From Piscinibacter sp. (GTDB lineage Bacteria; Pseudomonadota; Gammaproteobacteria; Burkholderiales; Burkholderiaceae_C): a stretch of DNA of 64,000 bases. The notes beneath the pieces were generated by a model that did no database searches, was not told the DNA's origin, and saw nothing but the letters and a program-made list of their open reading frames with translations. The DNA is taken from the NCBI GenBank assembly GCA_017983795.1, contig JAGOAS010000005.1:117955-181954 (forward strand), in the 5' to 3' direction. Below are positions 24,339-32,363 of the stretch, piece by piece. Positions within the stretch are counted from its first letter, which is position 1. Each line of letters begins with the position of its first letter. Both the position numbers and the translations under genes were made by a program.

Positions 24339-25883
24339 ATGCACGAGAACCAGAACCTGTTCGTCGCCCTGCGCGAGGGCTTTCCCGCCGAGCTCGACGG
24401 CATCGCCATCGAGACCGCCGACGGCCCCGGCGCGCCGCTCTTCTACACCTGGCGCGACATCGAGCGCGCCACGGCGATGATCGCCAACCTGCTCGATTCG
24501 CTCGGGCTGCCGGCGGGCGCGCGCGTGGCGGTGCAGACCGAGAAGTCGGTCGAGGCGCTGCTGCTCTACCTCGCGGTGCTGCGCGCCGGCTATGTCTACC
24601 TGCCGCTGAATACCGCCTACCAAGCCGCCGAGATCGAATATTTCGTCGGCAACGCCGAGCCCAGCGTCGTGGTGTGCTCGGGCAGGAATTTCGGCTGGGT
24701 GTCGAAGATCGCCTTCAAGGCCGGCACGCGGCACGTATTCACCCTCAACGAAGACCGCACCGGCACGCTGCTGGATCGCGCCGCCTTCCAGGGCGACACG
24801 CACGCGCCGGCGCAGAAGTGGGCCGACGACCTCGCCGCCATCCTCTACACCAGCGGCACCACCGGGCGCAGCAAGGGCGCGATGCTGACGCACGGCAACA
24901 TGCTCTCCAACGCGCGCGTGCTGAAGGACTACTGGGGCTGGGTGAAAGGCGACGTGCTGCTGCACGCGCTGCCGATCTTCCACGTGCACGGCCTGTTCGT
25001 CGCCTCGCACGGCGCGCTGCTCAACGGCAGCAGGATGATCTGGTTCGCGAGGTTCGACCCGGCGGCGGTGGTGAAGCGCCTGCCCGAAGCGAGCGTATTC
25101 ATGGGCGTGCCCACGCTCTACGTGCGCCTGCTCGCCGAAGCCGGCTTCGGCCGCGAGGCCTGCCGCAACATGCGCCTCTTCATCGCCGGTTCGGCGCCGC
25201 TCCTGATCGAGACCTTCAACGAATTCCGCGAGCGCAGCGGCCACACCATCCTCGAGCGCTACGGCATGAGCGAGACGGTGATGCTCACCTCCAACCCCTA
25301 CCACGCCAAGGACGGCGAGCGCCGCGGCGGCACGGTGGGCTTCCCGCTGCCGGGCGTGGGCCTGCGCGTCGCCGACGACCGGGGCGGCCTGTGCCCCAGC
25401 GGCGAGATCGGCGGCATCGAGGTCCGGGGGCCGAACGTCTTCAAGGGCTACTGGCGCATGCCGGAGAAGACGAAAGAGGAGTTCACCGCCGACGGCTGGT
25501 TCAAGACCGGCGACGTGGGCAAGGTCGACGGCGACGGCTACGTCACCATCGTCGGGCGCAGCAAGGACCTGATCATCACCGGCGGCTACAACGTCTACCC
25601 GGCCGAGATCGAGGGCTACCTCAACGAGATGGACGGCGTGGCCGAGAGCGCGGTGATCGGCGTGCCGCACCCCGATTTCGGCGAAGGCGTGGTGGCGGTG
25701 GTGGTGGGCAGGCCGGGCGCGACGCCCGACGCCGCCGCGCTGATCACCGCGCTGAAGGGCAGGATCGCCAACTTCAAGGTGCCCAAGCACTGCTTCGTGG
25801 TCGACGCGCTGCCGCGCAACACCATGGGCAAGGTGCAGAAGAACCTGCTGCGCGACGCGCACAAGGGGCTGTTCCTTGGCTGA
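24339..25883 (+). CDS. matB: Malonyl-CoA synthetase (acyl-adenylate-forming)
   Basis: 514 aa ANL-superfamily ligase activating malonate with ATP and CoA. P-loop-like LYTSGTTGRSKGAM, ILERYGMSETVMLTSNPY motif, hinge DGWFKTGDVGKVDGDGYVTIVGRSKDLIITGGYNVYPAEIE, and the catalytic Lys near the C-terminus in LPRNTMGKVQKNLLR. The MatB-like Arg is probably in KDGERRGGTVGFPLPGV. ATG 24339 has GGAG upstream and is supported by the start of homology. It forms the first step that feeds matA. Confidence 0.9.
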   Translation: MHENQNLFVALREGFPAELDGIAIETADGPGAPLFYTWRDIERATAMIANLLDSLGLPAGARVAVQTEKSVEALLLYLAVLRAGYVYLPLNTAYQAAEIEYFVGNAEPSVVVCSGRNFGWVSKIAFKAGTRHVFTLNEDRTGTLLDRAAFQGDTHAPAQKWADDLAAILYTSGTTGRSKGAMLTHGNMLSNARVLKDYWGWVKGDVLLHALPIFHVHGLFVASHGALLNGSRMIWFARFDPAAVVKRLPEASVFMGVPTLYVRLLAEAGFGREACRNMRLFIAGSAPLLIETFNEFRERSGHTILERYGMSETVMLTSNPYHAKDGERRGGTVGFPLPGVGLRVADDRGGLCPSGEIGGIEVRGPNVFKGYWRMPEKTKEEFTADGWFKTGDVGKVDGDGYVTIVGRSKDLIITGGYNVYPAEIEGYLNEMDGVAESAVIGVPHPDFGEGVVAVVVGRPGATPDAAALITALKGRIANFKVPKHCFVVDALPRNTMGKVQKNLLRDAHKGLFLG

Positions 25884-26118
25884 GCCGCTCGCGCCGGATT
25901 CGCGCTGCCCGCGCTGCGGCGGCGCCTTCCACTGCGGTGCGAACGACCCCCGCGACGCCGGCCCCTGCGCCTGCACCACGCTCACGCTGACGCCCGGGCT
26001 GCGCGCCGCACTGGCCCAACGCTGGCACGGCTGCCTCTGCCTGCGCTGCCTGGCCGAACTGGCGGCCGATCCGTCGCGGGTATCCTGCGCGCCATGTACG
26101 CCCGCTTCTTCGGCCTGA
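25876..26118 (+). CDS. Cysteine-rich CWC family protein
   Basis: 80 aa protein starting with TTG inside the matB end. It has paired cysteines CPRCGGAFHCG, GPCACTTL and CLCLRCLAELA, arranged as in the short CWC proteins of betaproteobacteria, and probably binds zinc. Function unknown. Its end overlaps the gspA start by 25 nt. Confidence 0.65.
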   Translation: MAEPLAPDSRCPRCGGAFHCGANDPRDAGPCACTTLTLTPGLRAALAQRWHGCLCLRCLAELAADPSRVSCAPCTPASSA

Positions 26119-27755
26119 GGCAGCAGCCCTTCTCGATCGCGCCCGATCCGCGCTACCTCTTCATGAGCGAGCGCCACCGCGAGGCGCTCGCGCACCTGCT
26201 GTACGGCGTGCGCGGCGGCGGCGGCTTCGTGCTGCTGACCGGCGAGATCGGCGCGGGCAAGACCACGGTGTGCCGCTGCTTCCTCGAGCAGATCCCCAAG
26301 CGCTGCAACGTCGCCTACATCTTCAACCCCAAGCAGACGGTGGAGGAGCTGCTGCGCTCGGTGTGCGACGAGTTCCGCGTGCCGCACCGCGCCGAGGGCG
26401 CGACGGTGAAGGACTATGTCGACGCGCTCAACGAGTTCCTGCTGCAGACGCACGCGGTCGGCCAGACCAACGTGCTGATCATCGACGAGGCGCAGAACCT
26501 CTCGGCCGGCGTGCTCGAACAGCTGCGCCTGCTGACCAACCTGGAGACCAACGAGCGCAAGCTGCTGCAGATCGTGCTGATCGGCCAGCCCGAGCTGCGC
26601 ACGATGCTGGCGCGGCCCGAGCTGGAGCAGCTCGCGCAGCGCGTCATCGCGCGCTTCCACCTCGAGGCGCTGAGCCTCAAGGAGACGGCGCAGTACATCC
26701 GCCACCGCCTCGCGGTGGCAGGCCTCAGCCGGCCGCTGCCCTTCGAGCGCGAGGCGCTGCGGCGCGTGCACCAGCTCTCGCGCGGCGTGCCGCGCCGCAT
26801 CAACCTGCTGTGCGATCGCGCGCTGCTGGGCGCCTATGCCGTCAACAAGCCCATCGTCGACGTCGAGATCGTCGAGAAGGCCGCGCGCGAGGTGTTCGAC
26901 GGCGCCCTGCCCGGCGACGCCACGCCGGCGCGCCGCGCCGCCTGGCAACGGCCGCTGCTGGCGGCCTGCGGCCTGGCCGCGCTGGGGCTGGCGGTCTGGG
27001 CCGGGCTGAGCTTCGAGCGCCGCAACGCCGCGCCGCCACCGGCGGCGGCCGCCGCGAGCGCTGCCGCTTCGGCGGTGGCGCTGGCGGCTTCGGAGGCCGC
27101 GTCCGAGGCCGGCTCCGCCGCGCCGGCCGCAACGGCCCCCGCCGCATCGACTGCCCCGCCGCCGCTCGCCGACGCGAAGACCGTGCTGGCCGCCGGTTGG
27201 CGCAACGAGGCGGATGCCTGGCGCGCGCTGGGCAACGCCTGGCAGGCCCGGCTCGACGAGGGTGAACCCTGCGCCGCCGCGGCGCGCCAGCAGCTGCAGT
27301 GCTTCCGCAGCGGCGGCACGGGCACGCTGGCGCTGGTGCGCCAGCTCGATCGCCCGGTGCTGCTCACGCTCGGCAGCGGCGCCGCGCGATGCCAGGTGCT
27401 GCTGGCCGGCCTGTCGATGCGCCATGCCACGCTCTCCACCCGCGAGGGCGCCATGAACCTGCCGCTGGCGGCGCTGGCCGGGCTGTGGCGCGGCGAGTTC
27501 GCCACGCTGTGGCGCACGCCGCCCGGCTACGACGACGGCGCGCCGGTGGACTGGCTCTCGGCCCGCCTCGCCGCTGCGCAAGGCGAGCCCGCGCCGGAGG
27601 CGCCCACCAAGTTCGATGCGGCGCTGCGCAGCCGGCTCAATGCCTTCCAGGTCGCGCAGGGGCTCAAGCCCGACGGCCTGGCCGGGCCGGTGACGCTGAT
27701 GCTGCTCAACCGCGCCAGCGGCGTGGCCGAACCCCGCCTGCAGCCGGAGAAGTAA
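26094..27755 (+). CDS. gspA: General secretion pathway protein A (ExeA-like AAA ATPase, peptidoglycan-binding)
   Basis: 553 aa. N-terminal AAA ATPase with the opening MYARFFGLRQQPFSIAPDPRYLFMS, Walker A GEIGAGKTTVCR and Walker B NVLIIDEAQNLS. One membrane segment at about 285-305 (LLAACGLAALGLAVWAGLSF) is followed by an Ala/Pro-rich periplasmic linker and a C-terminal peptidoglycan-binding domain (LRSRLNAFQVAQGLKPDGLAGPVTL). ExeA with ExeB helps pass the type II secretin through the cell wall. The rest of the gsp genes are not here. Confidence 0.88.
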   Translation: MYARFFGLRQQPFSIAPDPRYLFMSERHREALAHLLYGVRGGGGFVLLTGEIGAGKTTVCRCFLEQIPKRCNVAYIFNPKQTVEELLRSVCDEFRVPHRAEGATVKDYVDALNEFLLQTHAVGQTNVLIIDEAQNLSAGVLEQLRLLTNLETNERKLLQIVLIGQPELRTMLARPELEQLAQRVIARFHLEALSLKETAQYIRHRLAVAGLSRPLPFEREALRRVHQLSRGVPRRINLLCDRALLGAYAVNKPIVDVEIVEKAAREVFDGALPGDATPARRAAWQRPLLAACGLAALGLAVWAGLSFERRNAAPPPAAAAASAAASAVALAASEAASEAGSAAPAATAPAASTAPPPLADAKTVLAAGWRNEADAWRALGNAWQARLDEGEPCAAAARQQLQCFRSGGTGTLALVRQLDRPVLLTLGSGAARCQVLLAGLSMRHATLSTREGAMNLPLAALAGLWRGEFATLWRTPPGYDDGAPVDWLSARLAAAQGEPAPEAPTKFDAALRSRLNAFQVAQGLKPDGLAGPVTLMLLNRASGVAEPRLQPEK

Positions 27756-27758
27756 GCG

Positions 27759-28412
27759 ATGTCCTACATCCTCGATGCGCTGCGGCGGGCCGATGCGGAA
27801 CGCGAACGCGGCGGCGTGCCCGGCCTGCACACGCAGACCATGGCCGAGCCCGGCGACGAAGCCGACATCGCGCCGCGAGCGCGCGGCTTGAAGCCCTGGC
27901 ACTGGCTGGCCATCGGCCTGGCCGGCGGGCTGGCAGTGGCGATCGCCTGGAGCTGGCGCGGCGAGGAGCCGCCGCCACCCGTGGCGGTGCTGCCGCCTGC
28001 GCCACCGCCGCCGGCTTTGCCGGCTCCGGCGGCGCCTGCCGCCATTGCGCCCATCGCGGTGACCGAAGCGCCGCCGGCGAGCCCGGTGGCGATCGCACCG
28101 ATGCGCGCCGCGCCGCCGCCGCCGGCAGCGGCGGCACGACCGGCCGCGCCTGCACCGGCCAGCGCCGCAGCGTCGACGATCCCGCGCATCGCCTCGCTCG
28201 CCGAACTGCCGCCCGAGCTGCGCAGCGGCCTGCCGGCGCTCGCCTTCGGCGGCTCGATCTATTCGGGCACGCCGGCCAACCGGCTGCTGATCGTCAACGG
28301 CCAGCTGATGCACGAGGGCGAATCGCTCGCCCCCGGCGTCACGCTTGAGCAGATCAAGCCCAAGGCCGCGGTGTTGAACATCCGCGGCCAGCGCTTCGAG
28401 ATCGGCTTGTAG
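27759..28412 (+). CDS. gspB: General secretion pathway protein B
   Basis: 217 aa partner of GspA. Short cytoplasmic N-terminus MSYILDALRRADAERERG, typical of GspB, one membrane segment at about 47-65 (WLAIGLAGGLAVAIAWSW), a long Pro/Ala linker, and a C-terminal GspB domain ending LNIRGQRFEIGL. It starts 3 nt after gspA. The two form a membrane complex assisting secretin assembly. Confidence 0.88.
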   Translation: MSYILDALRRADAERERGGVPGLHTQTMAEPGDEADIAPRARGLKPWHWLAIGLAGGLAVAIAWSWRGEEPPPPVAVLPPAPPPPALPAPAAPAAIAPIAVTEAPPASPVAIAPMRAAPPPPAAAARPAAPAPASAAASTIPRIASLAELPPELRSGLPALAFGGSIYSGTPANRLLIVNGQLMHEGESLAPGVTLEQIKPKAAVLNIRGQRFEIGL

Positions 28413-28423
28413 AAAAGTACAAA

Positions 28424-28478
28424 GGCCGGCGGGTCTTGCGACCGGCCGGCCTGCAATGGGCGGGCGCCTTGCCCGCCC
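28424..28478. terminator. Double hairpin terminator between convergent genes
   Basis: Two hairpins fill the space between gspB and the convergent small gene: GGCCGG/CCGGCC (28424-28429 with 28442-28447) and the perfect GGGCGGGC/GCCCGCCC (28458-28478, 5-nt loop). Neither has a long T run, so termination efficiency is uncertain. Confidence 0.55.
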
Positions 28479-28482
28479 GGGC

Positions 28483-28680
28483 CTAGTTCGACGCCGCCGA
28501 AGCAGGCGCCGCCGCCGAGGCGGGCAGCGTCACCGCCGACGCGGGAGCGGGTGCCGCCGCCGGGGCGTGGGTCGCCTCGGCGCCGTGCTTCTCGCCGCCC
28601 ATGTCGATGTCACCGCCCTTGCTCAGCACGAAGATGGCAAGGGCAGCGAACACGACGAAGGCCAATAGCAATTTCCACAT
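28483..28680 (-). CDS. Small single-pass membrane protein, unknown
   Basis: 65 aa: a hydrophobic N-terminal segment (LLLAFVVFAALAIFVLS), a short charged stretch with His and Asp, then an Ala/Pro/Ser-rich tail. It follows the MHS transporter by 15 nt on the same strand and is probably co-transcribed, so it could be a small accessory protein. No family recognised. Confidence 0.55.
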   Translation of the reverse strand: MWKLLLAFVVFAALAIFVLSKGGDIDMGGEKHGAEATHAPAAAPAPASAVTLPASAAAPASAASN

Positions 28681-28695
28681 GTGAGCGTGCTCCGA

Positions 28696-30372
28696 TCAGT
28701 CCTTGGCGTAGATGTCCACGTCCTTGGTCTCGCGCACGAACAGCATGCCGACCACGAAGGTGAGCGCGGCGATGATGATCGGGTACCACAGGCCGTTGTA
28801 CATGTTGCCGGTCTGCGCCACGATGGCGAAGGCGGTGGTCGGCAGCAGGCCGCCGAACCAGCCGTTGCCGATGTGGTACGGCAGGCTCATCGAGGTGTAG
28901 CGGATGCGCGTCGGGAACAGCTCGACCAGCATCGCGGCGATCGGGCCGTACACCATCGTCACCAGGATCACCAGGATGACCAGGATGCCGATGATCATCG
29001 GCTTGTTCATCTTCGCCGGGTCGGCCTTGGCCGGGTAGCCGGCGGCCTTCAGCGCATCGCCCACGCCCTTCTTGAACTCGGCGTCGGCCTTCTTCGCGTC
29101 GTCGGCCGCGAGGCCCTTGGCAGCGTAGCTCTTGATGACCGTCTCGCCCACCGTGATGGTGGCCGGCGTGCCCGCCGGCGCAACCGCGTTGTCGTAGCTC
29201 ACCGAGCCGGCGGCCAGCACCTGCTTGGCGATGTCGCACGAGCTGGTGAACTTCACCGTGCCGGTCGGGTTGAACTGGAACGAGCACTCGGCCGGATCGG
29301 CGTGCACCACGACCTTGTTCTTCGCCTGGGCGGCGGCGAGGTCGGGGTTGGCGGCCTCGGTCAGCGCCTTGAACAGCGGGAAGTAGGTCAGCGCGGCGAT
29401 CAGGCAGCCGGCCATGATGATGGGCTTGCGGCCGATCTTGTCGGACAGCGCGCCGAACACGATGAAGAACGGCGTGCCGATCAGCAGCGAGATCGCGATC
29501 ATGATGTTCGCCGTCGCGGCGTCGACCTTGAGCTGCTGCGTCAGGAAGAACAGCGCGTAGAACTGGCCCGTGTACCAGACCACGGCCTGGCCGGCGGTCA
29601 GGCCGATCAGCGCCAGGATCACGATCTTCAGGTTCTTCCACTGGCCGAAGGATTCGGTCAGCGGCGCCTTGGAGGTCTTGCCCTCTTCCTTCATCTTCTT
29701 GAAGGCGGGCGACTCGTTCATCGACAGGCGGATCCACACGCTGACGGCCAGCAGGGCGATCGAGACGATGAACGGGATGCGCCAGCCCCAGTCGGCGAAG
29801 GCCGCCTCGCCGATGGCGGTGCGGGTGCCGAGGATGACCATCAGCGACAGGAACAGGCCCAGCGTCGCCGTGGTCTGGATCCACGAGGTGTAGGCACCGC
29901 GCTTGCCGTGCGGCGCGTGCTCGGCGACGTAGGTCGCCGCGCCGCCGTACTCGCCGCCGAGCGCGAGGCCCTGCAGCAGGCGCAGCGCGATCAGGATCAC
30001 CGGGGCGGCGACGCCGATCGAGGCGTAGGCGGGCAGGATGCCGACGATGAAGGTCGACAGGCCCATGATCAGGATGGTGACCAGGAAGGTGTACTTGCGG
30101 CCGATCATGTCGCCGAGGCGGCCGAACACCAGCGCGCCGAACGGACGCACGATGAAGCCGGCCGCGAAGGCGAGCAGCGCGAAGATGAAGGCCGAGCCGG
30201 CGTCGAGGCCGGAGAAGAACTGCTTGGCGATGATCGCGGCGAGCGAGCCGTACAGGTAGAAGTCGTACCACTCGAACACGGTGCCTAGCGAGGAAGCGAA
30301 GATGACCTTCTTCTCCTCGCCCGTCATCGGCGCGTTCGCTGCGGCCGACTTGCCGAGCGTGCTGGTTGCCAT
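28696..30372 (-). CDS. MFS transporter, metabolite:H+ symporter (MHS) family
   Basis: 558 aa inner-membrane transporter of the group containing ProP, KgtP and ShiA. MHS hallmarks are GTVFEWYDFYLYGSLA near the N-terminus, the loop GRLGDMIGRKYTF, RLLQGLALGGEYGGAATYVAEHAP and DKIGRKPIIM. It is over 100 residues longer than ProP because of an inserted segment at about 335-456, carrying C363 and C379, in the predicted periplasmic loop after TM9. GAGGAG precedes the ATG. The substrate is probably an organic acid, amino acid or osmolyte. It shares an upstream repeat array with yjcH-actP. Confidence 0.88.
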   Translation of the reverse strand: MATSTLGKSAAANAPMTGEEKKVIFASSLGTVFEWYDFYLYGSLAAIIAKQFFSGLDAGSAFIFALLAFAAGFIVRPFGALVFGRLGDMIGRKYTFLVTILIMGLSTFIVGILPAYASIGVAAPVILIALRLLQGLALGGEYGGAATYVAEHAPHGKRGAYTSWIQTTATLGLFLSLMVILGTRTAIGEAAFADWGWRIPFIVSIALLAVSVWIRLSMNESPAFKKMKEEGKTSKAPLTESFGQWKNLKIVILALIGLTAGQAVVWYTGQFYALFFLTQQLKVDAATANIMIAISLLIGTPFFIVFGALSDKIGRKPIIMAGCLIAALTYFPLFKALTEAANPDLAAAQAKNKVVVHADPAECSFQFNPTGTVKFTSSCDIAKQVLAAGSVSYDNAVAPAGTPATITVGETVIKSYAAKGLAADDAKKADAEFKKGVGDALKAAGYPAKADPAKMNKPMIIGILVILVILVTMVYGPIAAMLVELFPTRIRYTSMSLPYHIGNGWFGGLLPTTAFAIVAQTGNMYNGLWYPIIIAALTFVVGMLFVRETKDVDIYAKD

Positions 30373-30430
30373 GTGTGTGTCTCCTCGTTTGAACGGGGCC
30401 GCCCCCATTGGCGACATGGGGCCGGACTGT

Positions 30431-30478
30431 CTGAGCGCCCTCTGACCGATTTCTGACGCGCGCCCAACAGAAGCTGAC
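30431..30478 (-). promoter_or_regulatory. 11-bp-phased CTGAC repeat array upstream of the MHS transporter
   Basis: On the plus strand CTGAG (30431), CTGAC (30442), CTGAC (30453), CCAAC (30464) and CTGAC (30474) recur every 10-11 bp, 60-107 bp upstream of the transporter ATG. The block CTGACGC-N4-CCAACAG-N2-GCTGAC (30453-30478) is repeated with identical spacing before yjcH. Direct repeats in helical phase suggest a protein binding as a tandem row on one DNA face, for example an OmpR/PhoB-type regulator. Confidence 0.6.
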
Positions 30479-30562
30479 AAACTCAGGCTCAACCCTGAAG
30501 TTTCGTTCCTCGATGCGGAAACCGCGGGTTAGCGAGCATCCAGGCGCGTGGCCGCGCGAAGC

Positions 30563-31447
30563 TCATTTCTGCGCGGCCATGCGCGCAAGATCACGCCGCT
30601 TCTCACTCAGATACTCCTCGAGCGAGTACTCGTGCAGCTGCGCCGCGTGGCGCTCGGTGAGCGCGAACCAGGTGCGCAGCCGGGCCTGCTGGCGCTCCTG
30701 CGGCGTGCCGGCGCGCTCGCGGCAATGCGCCTGCAGCGCGAGGTAGTAGCGCATCACGTTGCGCTCCAGCGAGCCGCGCTCGCCGCGCACATATTGCGGC
30801 CGGCCCTCGGCATCGCGGCCGGTGACGGAGAAGCCGAACTTGTCGCGCCCGGCGGTGGCGAGGTAGGTCTGCATCGCCATGCGTGCCAGCAGCCCGGTGT
30901 TGTGCGCGTAGCCGAAGTGCACGAAGCTGCGCGCCTCGTCGAGCGGCACGGCCTCGAAGACCATGCGGTAGTCGGTGGTCGAGAGCGGCCCGGTCGGCGC
31001 GGCGAGCACCACGCGCAGCTGCTCGGGCGCATCGGCCTCGATGCGCACGGAGTAGCGCATCTGCGCCGTCATGCCCGCGCCGCCGCTCTTCTTCGGCCCG
31101 GCGAGCAGCTCCAGCAGGTTGGCCTCGCGCGGCACGCAGCCGTGCACGTTCAGGTGCAGGAAGAGCAGCTCGCACAGCGCCGCCGGCGTGCGCAGCGCCG
31201 CGCCGACCACGCCGAAGGCGAAGGGCAGCTCGGCGTAGACCTCGCCGGCGATGCGGTCGGGCGATTCCTTCACCTCGATCACCAGCGGCTCGCCGAAGGC
31301 GTTGTCGCGCAGCGCCGCCTGCAGCTCGCTGCGCCTGGCGCGCAGGGCCGCGGCGCCGCCGGCCGATGCGTCGAGCGCGAAGGCACTGGATGCAGCAGCC
31401 AGCCAGGCGAGTGCAGCGATGAGGAGGGCGGCGAGATATCGGCGCAT
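30563..31447 (-). CDS. Exported protein of unknown function
   Basis: 294 aa, with signal peptide MRRYLAALLIAALAWLAAASSAFALDA. The mature part has a mixed alpha/beta look, with YRMVFEAVPLDEARSFVHFGYAHNTGLLARMAMQTYLAT reminiscent of lipid-binding START/SRPBCC-like proteins, but I do not recognise the family. An alternative ATG lies 12 nt upstream (31459); neither has a good ribosome site. It is divergent from the MipA gene. The intergenic region toward the MHS gene holds the repeat array. Confidence 0.65.
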   Translation of the reverse strand: MRRYLAALLIAALAWLAAASSAFALDASAGGAAALRARRSELQAALRDNAFGEPLVIEVKESPDRIAGEVYAELPFAFGVVGAALRTPAALCELLFLHLNVHGCVPREANLLELLAGPKKSGGAGMTAQMRYSVRIEADAPEQLRVVLAAPTGPLSTTDYRMVFEAVPLDEARSFVHFGYAHNTGLLARMAMQTYLATAGRDKFGFSVTGRDAEGRPQYVRGERGSLERNVMRYYLALQAHCRERAGTPQERQQARLRTWFALTERHAAQLHEYSLEEYLSEKRRDLARMAAQK

Positions 31448-31531
31448 GAGGACAAGCATGCGCCCGGACGGCCGGCGCGGCGCTGTGCTGGCGCAATCGC
31501 GCGCCCTGCCGGCGCGGCGATACTGCGCGCC

Positions 31532-32362
31532 ATGCAACGCCCCGCCCTCGCCCTGCTGCTGGCCGCGCTGGCGCCGGCCCCGGCCTGCGCCCAGTCGGGT
31601 ACGGAGCCCGCCTTGCCGCGCTGGGAGGCCGGCCTCGCCGCCGGCGGCGGCCGCATCCCCGACTACCCGGGCGCCGACCAGTCGCACTGGCGCGCCATCG
31701 TCGTGCCCTGGCTGGTCTACCGCGGCCCCGTGCTCAGCATCGACGAGCGCGGCATCCGCAGCCGTTTCGTCGACACCTCGCACTGGGAGTTCGACCTCAC
31801 CGCCACGGCCGCCTTCAACACGCGCAGCAACGCGCGGCGCGACGGCATGCCCGAGCTCGACTACCTGTTCGGCGTCGGCCCGCAGCTGGTCTACAAGGGC
31901 TGGCAGACGGCGGGCGGCGGCGGCGCCTCGGCGCACTTCAAGCTGCGCGCGATCCAGTCCACCGACTTCCACCGCATCGCTTCACGCGGCGGCACCGCCT
32001 CGGCGGAACTGCGCTGGCGCGAGTTCGGCGTGACCGGCGCGGGCTCGGTGCTGACGGCCTCGCTCGAGCCGACCTGGGCGAGCCGGCCCTTGCAGCGCTA
32101 CTTCTACCAGGTGGATGCGAGCCAGGCCACGGCCACCCGCCCGGCCTACGAGGCGCGCGCCGGCTACCTGGGCACGGCGCTCGGCCTCTCGCTGCGCCAG
32201 CGTTTTACGCGCGAGCTCTCGTGGTTCGCCGCCGCCGAGCTCAACGCGATGCAGGGCGCGGCCAATCGCGCCAGCCCGCTGCTCGCATCGCGCAGCAACC
32301 TGAGCGTCGGCGCCGGGCTGGTGTGGACGCCCTGGCGCAGCAGCGAAGCGGCGTCGAACTGA
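31532..32362 (+). CDS. MipA/OmpV family outer-membrane protein
   Basis: 276 aa outer-membrane beta-barrel. Signal peptide ends near PACAQS. Family features are WEAGLAAGGGRIPDYPGADQSHWRAIVVPWLVYRG, GIRSRFVDTSHWEFDLTATAAFNTRSN and the terminal strand NLSVGAGLVWTPW. MipA proteins scaffold cell-wall enzymes and OmpV relatives act as porins; which applies here is unknown. It converges on the exonuclease fusion gene with almost no gap. Confidence 0.82.
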   Translation: MQRPALALLLAALAPAPACAQSGTEPALPRWEAGLAAGGGRIPDYPGADQSHWRAIVVPWLVYRGPVLSIDERGIRSRFVDTSHWEFDLTATAAFNTRSNARRDGMPELDYLFGVGPQLVYKGWQTAGGGGASAHFKLRAIQSTDFHRIASRGGTASAELRWREFGVTGAGSVLTASLEPTWASRPLQRYFYQVDASQATATRPAYEARAGYLGTALGLSLRQRFTRELSWFAAAELNAMQGAANRASPLLASRSNLSVGAGLVWTPWRSSEAASN

Positions 32363-32363
32363 A

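Noticed and set aside
24282-28313. Very long minus-strand open frame (over 1300 codons) opposite the malonate and gsp genes, and similar ones opposite 34.9-39.3 kb
   Set aside because: Composition is Arg/His/Gln/Ala-rich without domains. They mirror well-recognised genes on the other strand and are a known artefact of high-GC codon use.
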